A stretch of 64,000 nt of DNA from NCBI GenBank assembly GCA_019671005.1, contig CM033745.1, positions 37,617,834 through 37,681,833 of the forward strand, written 5' to 3'. Positions 55,186-64,000 of this stretch are shown piece after piece. The notes under the pieces are model-generated. The model was not told where the DNA came from. It did not search any database and was given only the letters and a program-made list of their open reading frames with translations. The stretch comes from Hibiscus mutabilis (Eukaryota; Streptophyta; Magnoliopsida; Malvales; Malvaceae). A program made the translations under genes and the position numbers. Numbering within the stretch: position 1 is the first letter of the stretch; each line of letters opens with the position of its first letter.

Positions 55186-56275
55186 ATGTTCGTTTATAAT
55201 TTCTAGAATTTTAACTAAACAAATAGACAAAAATTAAATAAAATAAAACCAACATAAACTTCACATCATTAACTTATATAACGTACCACAAAAACAAAAT
55301 AAAAGCTTAAAAAAATTCAAATTAGGACATGTTCATTTAGAAACATCCACAAGTATTTTCATCCTAAAACATCCACAAAAACAAAAAAAAATAAAAGAAA
55401 CATCCACACACATTTTCATCCAAGAATTTGTGGATGTATCATAACCAATTTCTTTTCATTTGCTTGGGTCTTTGTTCCTTAGGCTTCTGCTCCTCCGTTT
55501 TCCTAAAAATTTGACTAAAAGCTGTTAATTTTAACTCTTCATTTTCTTGAAACACTCTTGTCGTGAAATAACCCTTAATGATTAAATAAAAAATAAAAGA
55601 ATCTATCGGGCACAAATTAGTAACATAGTCTACAACATTAATAAAATATCACAACCATAATTCACAATTTCTCAAAAGGAATCAAATGAAAAATCCATAG
55701 CAAACATCCAACATTATATAGAGAGGACGAATCATTAAGTTATAAGAAGCTTCAAGAACTATGGTTAATTAAAAAATATCATGACAATAAAATGTGTAAA
55801 TTTAAAGTGTAAAGTGTACAACGAAATTAAATGTTAGGGCATTGACATATCAAATAATAAATAAAAAACTCAAAAACTAAATAATGTCTAGTGCAATTAT
55901 GACATTTAGCAAACGAAATATATAATCTATCTAATATCATTTTTGTTTTTTAGGAACTGCAAAAAGCTAACAAATAGAATAAATTATGGTTATGGTTATG
56001 GCTATATTATAAACAACACGAGGACAAAAAACAGTTCAATAATATTAATGTTATTGTCGCCTGGCGAGTGGTAAAGTAATTTGTAAATATTGTATTTATT
56101 CCTAATTCAGAAGAAATGAAGTAACGTACCAGAAACATAAAAGAGACTTTGCACATCTTGCAAAAATTAAGTACCTTTGAAATTCTTCAAATTCTAACTT
56201 CAAAGTAAAGAAATCTCTTTAATTTCTTCATTGCTCTAAAAAAATTAAAATTAGATAACTAAATTAAATAAATTT

Positions 56276-58223
56276 TTAGATATTAAATAAATAGAACAAA
56301 TACATAAAATTGCTCACTTTAACTTTCTTTTTTAACCCATAAAAGTTTTGATACCAATCGGAACCACAAAATAACATTTGCACCGTATCAGTTCCTAAAG
56401 ATGAACGATATGCGTCAATCACCCTACCACCAGCACTAAAAGCAGATTCTAAAGCCACTGTGGTGATTGAAATAGACAAGATTTCACAAGCCATTTTGGA
56501 TAAAATTTGAAACTTGAGGTTATTAACTTTTCACCACTCTAAGGCATCAAAATCACCACAATTTTCCTTACAAATGAAAACCCCTTCTTCCAAGTATATA
56601 TCTAGTTCAAACATAACATTGTCAATTGTGTCAACACTCCTAATATATCTCTCAAACATGGACCTTCTAGTCATAACTTTTCCCTTGCTTATTCTACTAG
56701 TGGTAGAGGCATTGGTGACAACATTTTCTTGCACATCATTGTCCGTCATTGTACCAACATTAGTTGATGTATATTTATCCACATATTCCTTATAAAGCTC
56801 ATATAGATTATCACTTACAATGCGAATTTGTCTAATAGCTTCCTCTTCAGAATAAATAACATGAAAAGTGAAGTCAATCAGTTTCATCTTATTCTGAGGA
56901 TCTAGTATGGTAGCAATAGCAATAAGCAAATTTCATTCACCCCAATATTTATCAATTTTTTTGCATTTTGTTGACCATTTGTCTCATCCAAAGTTGCTCA
57001 CTCAAAGAATTCTCCATCAACAGCTCTTTGATACTTCAAAGTTCAAGAAGGAACAAATTTAAAGTTGGATAATCAGAACCTAATATTTATTAAGGAAAAA
57101 ATATTAAATCAAGTAACATAAATAAAAATTAAGAAATAAAAAAGTTAGATATATTGAAATTGTTTACCTAAGATAATGTTGGTAACTTCATTAAAAAGTG
57201 CCAAGAAAGAACAAAGTTCCTCAACCCTCACCCAATCTTCATCACTTGGCAAATACTTATAACTTGCATCTCGTTGAGAATACCACAGAAACACGTCCTT
57301 AAACTCCAATGCACATGACAACATAGCACATGTTCCATTCCACCGCGTACAACAATCTAAAATCAACCTCTTATTTGGCAACTGAAGTTGTTTAACAATA
57401 TCACTGAACATAGTCAAACTTACAGTGGATGTTGTGATGTGCTTCACACTTTCCCTTACATTGTCAATCACATCTTCAATTTCGGAAATACCATCATGCA
57501 CCAATAGGTTTAAGATATGTGCACAACAACGAACATGAAACAATTTCCCATTCAAAGGAAGCCTTTTTATGAAATGAAAGGCTATCTTTCAACATCCTTA
57601 CAGCTGTATCATAGTAAGAAGCATTGTCCATAGAAATTGAACACATTTTTCCTTCAATACCCCAGTCTTGTAAGCATTTGTATAATGCGTCATATACAAC
57701 AACTCCACTATGGAGGAGGCAAAATCAACAAAGCTCGAAATTTTTTTTTATAGATTCCAATCTGAGTCCACAAAATGAGCCGTCAAGACCATGTATTGAA
57801 TCTTTTGACCAGACTTTCACATATCAGTTGTAATGCTAATCCTATTCACTCTCTTCAACAACCTATTTAACCTCTTCTTCTCAACCTCATAACTTGTTCA
57901 ACAATCAGTTTTGGCTATCGCATGAGAAATCCTTGTATAAAGTGGACTTGCAGTTTTCATCAACAAAGTGAATAGCTCATACTCAGTAAATGCAAAAGGC
58001 AATTCATGAACCATTATCATATGAGAAACAACTTCCCTGATCTTCGCTTGGTCATATTTCCAAGTCTGGATACCACTCGCACTGTCAGATCTAGGTGATT
58101 GTGGAGGTACAAAAAGATTGTCTTTCCCCTTTAAAGATTTCTGACGTCTCACACAACCATCTAAGTGCCTTTTAGATTGTGTAGTTGAGTCGTCCTTGTT
58201 CTTCACAAGTTTGATCTTACAGT
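56276..58223 (-). pseudogene. hAT transposase (RICESLEEPER-like), 5' truncated and broken
   Basis: Reading leftward, the tail of a BED zinc finger (STTQSKRHLDGCVRRQ) is followed by FVPPQSPRSDS, a catalytic-core region with RISITTDM and KIQYMVLTAHFVDSDW (57770-57860), and LPLNGKLFHVRCCAHILNLLVHDGISEI. Then come TRWNGTCAMLSCAL and the DUF4413-like part (56530-56930). The C-terminal hATC dimerisation domain has STVALESAFSAGGRVIDAYRSSLG-type sequence (here ITTVALESAFSAGGRV) near 56440. Frameshifts lie around 57560-57830, and E2 has removed the start. It is related to the DAYSLEEPER/RICESLEEPER group, but the context is a mobile element, not a domesticated gene. Confidence 0.8.
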
Positions 58224-58709
58224 TGTAATCACTCATTTTTATCCGGTTTGTAAATATTGTTAATATATTAGCATAATAATTAACAAGGTATTATTATTGC
58301 ACGTATACATGTTATATTATATGATTACTATATATGTGATTAATGTGTACAAAATAATGTGTGTAATATATGTAAGCGCATGCGTATTATACATACTATG
58401 TGTGGTGTATGCGTGTCACATGTCACGTACGTTTTAATAGTTTATATATGTACTAGGGTGTATTTGGTTATACTTATTTTGTGTATAAGATGCATGTATG
58501 TGTGTGCTTGGGTGTATGTGATATATGTGGTTTGCATATGCATGTACTACGTATGCTTGTAGTATGTATAATGTTTGTATACTTACATTAATTAAGTGTG
58601 TGAGCAAAAGTATGTATATGTGTGTTCGAATGTTATATGGTATATGTTAATTTGCATGTATGGTTATATGTACATAAATTACGTATGTGTATATGTTATT
58701 ATTATCGTA

Positions 58710-58747
<38 letters not shown>

Positions 58748-61272
58748 GTTATTATTATTATTGGACTAATGTAAAATAAAATCCAAAACATAAAACTCAA
58801 ATATTATAATAATAGTCCAAGTCCATTATTACAAAAAAACAAAAATATAATAATACAAGGCCCGGTTGGCCCAAGCCCAAGACCCCATTTAACCCTAATT
58901 ATTTTATCTTTGTGCAGATAACTAGGAGCCGTTGGATCAAGATCTGATCCAATGGCCACGATCAAGGAAGGGTAAAATATCTAGCCAGTCGCGTGAACTA
59001 CACGTCTGGACGGTTCGAATGCCACGCGCGCGTGCGGTCCACGCGCGGACTCTTCGAATCCCACGCGTGCGTGAGTCCCACGCGCTATAACCCCTCGACT
59101 GTTGAGCCCCACGTGTCACGATCTGGAGCCGTTTCACCGATCGAGGTTTCATCTGGGCCGTTCATCCTTCAAGCCATCCCGACCGTTAGATCGGATCTGA
59201 TCCAACGGCCGAGAACGCCTCGGCCAAGACAACTCCTCCACCATGCCGCCGTACTACCGGCTCAACCACCGCGCTCAGAGAACGTGCAAAAACACCAAAA
59301 AGATGGATTATGAGTACAAAAAATCAGATCGGATGTAATTTTTCATGTAATAGACTCTACCAAAAAAACAGAGATAAAAAATATATAGAATCCAACCAAA
59401 GTGTATTATCACCAGAGTTTTCAGAAATACAAAAAAGGTAACTCAAGTCCAGTGGTATTTTTCTTTCTACTTTTACTGCATACATATCTTTCAAGGGCAT
59501 CAACAATATAAAAAAACGAAAAGAACTCGGTTCTTACCCTCGACGAAAGAGCCCCCCGCCGCTGGTAATAAGCTGTAAGGCTCTTAAGCCAAACACGGTG
59601 AACCGGTAAAGGGGAAGGGTTGTTTGGTCTTGGTTTACAAAATTTTTTAAAAAAAGGGGAAAAAGTTTCGGCTTTTGTTTTTTAGATCTAGGCAAAAGGG
59701 TGAGTTCTAGTGTAAATCTAAGTTCAGATTTGAGTTCAGCTTGAAGAGAGGTAGATTTTGGGGTGTTTCTTTTGGTTCACCAGTGCTGGCTAGCGGAGGC
59801 GGAAGGGACGGCGGATAGCCGCCGGTTTTTGGGTTCATCATAGGTTCATGGGGTGAGTTGAGAGCAAAGAGAGGGGGAGAGTTATTATAAAACTGGAATT
59901 GAATGAAAATGGGGAAAAGTTTGAGTCCGGGCAAAAAAAATGGGTTTTATAAGCGTTGTTATTTCGTGAAATGGTGAAATTCTGTAATAAATCCCCCCGC
60001 GTTTTCAATATTTTCATTTTTGTCTCGCCGCAGGGGATATTTACAACTCTAGTCCCCCTCTTATTACAAAATCTTGCAATCCAGTCCCTAAATTAAATCG
60101 AATCAGTTTTTAAATGGAAAAATTACCTCACTAGTCCCACCGCGTTTTTTAATTTTTCACTTCGGGTTTGCCCCTTGGTCCAATTACAGTTTCAGTCCTT
60201 TCAAGTTCGGTCCTGCTTACATTTTCTTCCCTAAATCGCATATTATTGTTCTTTAATTTCTGTTCCTTATGTTCATTTCTTTTCATTTCAGTCCTGATTC
60301 CATGTAAATATTCATGTTCGTTTATTATAATCGTGTACGTTGATGTAGCTTTTTGCCTTATCATATATCCCTCGTATATGCTTTGTATTTTCATGTTTAC
60401 ATGTATATGTGTGTTAAGTTTATGATGATTATGTATCTTTATGTACTTGTTCGGTTATTCGTATCACGCATATTATACTGATATTTGAGTTGGCTCGAAC
60501 ACAACCTGCTTTATATTTCAGTATGCATTGCATGTTTTCTTTGCTCTTAGACTATGTGTCGGTATAGTTTCTTGGTCATGTATAACGCTATATTTTACGT
60601 ATGTTATAACGTGTCTTGTTGTAATATGTACATCTTTGTAATATGTGTTTGTGTTCCATGCCTTGTAATTGTGACATGTTAGGTTTATTTTTAGTCATGA
60701 GTAGGGATAATTTATATGCATGTATGTTTTAGAGTAGTATTATATTTATGTTCTGTTAATAATTTATTATGTGAATATTTACTGTATTTTAATTATTGGC
60801 CATGCTTAATATTTTGTTCACTAAGGTTGCATAATGAAATATATAAATTGTCAATGCGGTGCCTTTTTATCCGAGCGTAAACGGGGCCAGTATCAGGCAT
60901 AGTGATAGTGGTTGGGCGTTTACTCTCGGATAATGGGGCCTTAAAATTTATTCGCAATTATAACCGAATTTTAAAGTAATCGTCACTTTAACCCGAAAAT
61001 CCAATATTAATAAAGCGGTAATTATTAAAGTACCAATTTTGGACGGTGTGGGAGTGCTAATCCTTCCCCATCCGTAACCGACTCCCGAACCCAACAGTTT
61101 TTAAATCTCTAGTTTTATGGTGTCCGGCCTACCTAAGTGGCCGGTGGCGACTCCAATTTTTAAATAAAATGCGGTTTTTTTAAAACCTCTACGGAATAAA
61201 CATTTTATATCCGAAAAATCACAAACACTTCGAAAACCTACGTTTTTAGCAAAAAAAAAGTACATCGCTACA
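58224..61272 (+). repeat. E2 5' LTR, 3,049 bp
   Basis: It starts TGTAATCACTC and ends ATCGCTACA. Its (TTA)n tract is longer (58705-58762). A region at 58995-59115 has repeated CCACGCG words and a G-box-like CCACGTGTC. The middle part diverges from the E1 LTR more than the ends do, so E1 and E2 may belong to separate subfamilies. Confidence 0.85.
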
Positions 61273-61274
61273 GA

Positions 61275-61294
61275 TGGCGACTCCGCTGGGGACC
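61275..61294 (+). other. primer-binding site of E2
   Basis: TGGCGACTCCGCTGGGGACC, the tRNA-Arg-type site of Ogre/Tat elements, two bases after the LTR. Confidence 0.85.
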
Positions 61295-61938
61295 ATTTTT
61301 GTTTTTCAAAAAATAAGAGAGTCGAGCTTTTAAATAATTATCGCTTTACTAATATTGGAAATTCCGGATTAAAGTGACTATTAAAGTAACACTCGGTTAC
61401 AATTGTGCGTTTATTTTAACGCATTTAAAATATGGCATATAAACCCGTTTTTTAAGTGGGGGAAAACGCTAATGCTTTCGTGGAGATATCCTTCTCCCGT
61501 ATGGGCCTAGCAAGTACCTTCGGGGCTCGAGTACCTTATGCTTTCGTAAGGATATCGTTCCTTCGTACGAGCATAAGCGAATGGGTCCTCCTGAATTGAA
61601 CCCGGTTGAAAGGAGCCTATAATGGGTGATGATCGGGGGCCTTGCTACTCTTAGTAGAGGACAACGAGGACAATTCGGGTACCTCCTAGAACCAAGACTG
61701 CATGTAGAGAATACATAGAAACCTACCCATTTAGAGCCATGCGGATAACCTTATGTTTTAGACGGGATAAATAGGGTTGTTTTGTGTATTTATTCTGTTT
61801 AATTTTGTCCTTTTATTTATATATTTATTAATTCTATCCGGTACTGACTTGTTTTCTTTTTTACTTTGTTTTTGCATATCATCGCATTCGCATTACACAG
61901 GGCATTGATTCCCGAGTGATTTCTCCCATAATAGAAGA

Positions 61939-63410
61939 TTGTTCATGATGGACCAAAAGTTCTTTGACCTGAAGGAAGAGGGCCCAATTCCAGAGTTCCA
62001 TCCCGAGAATCGGCCAGGGACAGTCGAAGAAGAATCATTCAAGGACTCCAGAATAGTTTCGGTAAGCAGTGTCAATTATGGGGACAAACAAGATGAAATA
62101 CAAGAACTAAAGAAGCAGATGTCCGAGATGATGGATCAGATGAATGCTATGATGAAAGGCAAGCAGCATGTCAAACTCAGAAAAGATTCGATTGAGGAGC
62201 AGAATGTGGAATAGAATGGTCAGAATGTCGAAACAGACAACACCGTTAAATATGACAAATCGAATCCCTTTGTGATCAATCTCAAGAAGCAGACAAGTAG
62301 CATATCTGGGGTAGATACCAAGGGAACAGAGGCAAGACCAGGGGAAGCTCGAGAATCTAATGACATCAGAAGGCATTATCCTATACCCATGAGATACACT
62401 GAGCTACTTCCGTTGCTTATCGAAAGGAGCCTTATTATACCAGTGAAGTCTGTACCAAGGAAACCTCCTTTTCCAAAGGGTTACAACAGTCGTGTCTAGT
62501 GCGGCTACCACATAAGCGATTCAAGTCATCACACCGAAAATTGTAGGGCCCTGAAGGACAGAGTTCGAGATCTTATCAAAATGGGAATTTTGGGTTTCGA
62601 AGACGGACAATCCCGATTCTACAGCGAGCCAGCCGTTGCCCGAGAGGCAAAGTCGATGGAGGGTCAATACCCAGCCCAAGGTGCAGATAACACAGAAGTG
62701 GGTCACTCAAGCGGGATAAAGTTAGGAGTCAAGAATAAAAGTGTCTCAGAAGATGAACTTGCACGCAAGTGCAGCCAGCTCGAGCATGAGAGGCACGATC
62801 TGAGCATGAAATTAAAGAATGTACAAGACGAGTACCAGAAGCTGCACTTTGAATTCAAGAGTTTCGGTCTAGGTGACACCGCGGAAGAGTGGGTCAATGG
62901 TATGATTCAGCTGAGGAACGGTTCCGAACGCTGGAAGCAGAAATGCAAGAATAGTAAGAATAAAGTCAGATCATTATCACAAAAACTGGAAGAAGCTGAA
63001 GGCCAACGCGACATTCTCCAAAGTGAGTTGGAAAGCAGTCTGGCCATGGAAGATATCCTGAAATCAAGTCTGCAGCAGGAAAGGAATGAATCACAAGCCT
63101 TTCAAATGGAAAACGCAGCACTCAAAGAACAGGTAGCGAGGCTCGAGACTTCTTTACGTACCAGTGAGATCCGTGCTGGGGCAATGACCGTTCAGCTACA
63201 AAAGGCAGAGCAAACAATACGGGAGAAAGATCGGGACAAGAAGATGGTTACGACTCAAGCCCGACAAGTAGCTCAATAGGTAGCGGATTTAGCCGATGCA
63301 GCAGCACCAATAAGCCAGAATATGGATCCAGCGTTGGACCGCGAATGAAAGCTGACAGGACTGTTGAATGAGGTCAAGACATTAGGTGCCAGGGCTCACC
63401 GCTACTGTAA
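61939..63410 (+). pseudogene. E2 ORF1, four stop codons
   Basis: It has the same knuckle plus coiled-coil protein as E1 ORF1, and here the middle (62581-63279) is uninterrupted, including the EFKSFGLGDTAEEWV segment that is frameshifted in E1. Stops lie at 62212-62214, 62497-62499, 63277-63279 and 63346-63348. Three are single changes from codons kept in E1 (CAG, TGG, CAG). Confidence 0.75.
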
Positions 63411-63609
63411 AACCCTAATACCGGATGTAATGAAACCTTTTGGTCTGAATGAAAGATGTCCTATAGGGACAAATCACTTGCGGAATCGATGCTTTATTGC
63501 ATTCATGCATTGCATTTGCATCACGTCCTTTGCATTGTTTAATAATTTTATCATCGCATGGCACTTCATCATTTAACACTTGGGGTTCGATGGAAGAATT
63601 AGTTGGAAA

Positions 63610-64000
63610 ATAGAATGAACTGAAGAGTCAAGGCTTGACCAGCTAGAAGAAAAAATCGAGAAAGAGCTTAAGAAGAAAGAAAAGATAAATGTTTTCAATA
63701 CAAGGGAACTCTGCCTAGTCCTTGATTTGGTCATTCCTCTTGATTTCAAGGTTCCCAGATTTGTGCAGTATGACGGAACCAGCTGCCCAAAGATTCACTT
63801 AACCATGTTCTGTAGAAAAATGGAAGGGTACATGAAGAATGAAGAATTGTTGATCCACCACTTTCATGATAGCCTGACGGGACCTGCAGCAGTGTGGTAT
63901 AACCGTTTGAACAGAAACCAAGTTAGGTCATGGGGTGACCTCGCTAATGCATTCTTGAGTCAATACAAATATGCTTTAGATTTAGCACCCTGTCGTCAGT
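63610..64000 (+). pseudogene. gag: E2 gag, start codon lost, partial
   Basis: It aligns with the E1 gag from 3608. The ATG is ATA (63610-63612) and a TGA follows at 63616-63618. The rest of the visible gag core (FVQYDGTSC, HHFHDSLTGPAAVWYNRL) is open to the window edge. Confidence 0.75.

Larger units (their letters stand above)
54917..58223 (-). mobile_element. hAT transposon, cut on the right by E2
   Basis: The end TAGGGGTGTAAATGAACCG at 54917 fits hAT terminal repeats, with CTTGCGGA as candidate 8-bp duplication on its left. Internally there is a - strand hAT transposase. The other terminus is not seen because E2 starts at 58224; it should lie beyond E2, outside the window. Confidence 0.75.
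58224..64000 (+). mobile_element. E2: second gag-only Tat-like element, cut by the window edge
   Basis: It has the same LTR, primer site, leader hairpins, ORF1 and gag start as E1, at roughly 95% identity by eye in the coding part. It is inserted in the hAT transposase. The pentamer before it is ACAGT. Only the 5' LTR and 2.7 kb of internal sequence are in the window. Confidence 0.85.

Overview
This window is plant nuclear DNA, almost certainly from a eudicot. It is AT-rich, carries GT-AG introns, and holds nested plant LTR retrotransposons (Tat/Ogre-like and Athila-like), Mutator-like and hAT transposons with plant-specific domains, and one fragment of an ordinary plant gene, a 3-ketoacyl-CoA synthase. 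Nothing looks bacterial or organellar. No rRNA, tRNA or CRISPR array was seen. Almost every coding region is broken.

Layout, left to right. (1) 1-10865: a gag-only Tat/Ogre-like element ('E1', + strand). Its 5' LTR is cut by the window edge; ORF1, gag, a long noncoding tandem-repeat region and a complete 2,989-bp 3' LTR follow, and there is no pol. (2) 10866-12150: the 3' part of a 3-ketoacyl-CoA synthase gene against which E1 is inserted. (3) 13390-27400: a plant-mobile-domain (PMD) gene split by an 11,020-bp Athila-like element ('H', - strand, 14637-25656, target duplication GATAC). (4) 27537-31790: remains of Mutator-like elements: an antisense CCHC transposase tail, a + strand MuDR-type transposase pseudogene, and a convergent GRF zinc-finger ORF. 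(5) 33913 onward: a four-level nest. A - strand Tat-like element 'G' (LTR 33913-36145 continued at 51711-52047) is split by a + strand Tat element 'D' (36146-51710). The 5' LTR of D is split 22 bp from its start by a noncoding element 'E' (36168-40744, target duplication GTCCA). The internal region of G is followed by a hAT transposon (from 54917) whose transposase gene is cut by 'E2' (58224 to the right edge), a sister copy of E1.

Functionally, D has the full Tat pol order (protease, RT, RNase H, second archaeal-type RNase H, integrase) but is dead. E1 and E2 encode only gag-type and coiled-coil proteins and would need pol in trans. H keeps one intact extra ORF downstream of a defective pol.

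The most interesting signal is structural. The Tat-like families share stem-loops whose arms differ in sequence but still pair: an inverted repeat spanning the polypurine tract and the LTR start, a leader hairpin in the LTR, twin hairpins after the primer-binding site, and arrays of small hairpins in the 3' region. H contains about 30 copies of a short palindrome (TTGCC-NN-GGCAA) in both its LTRs and its reading frames, plus an array of four hairpins with a compensatory change. All alignments and counts were done by eye.
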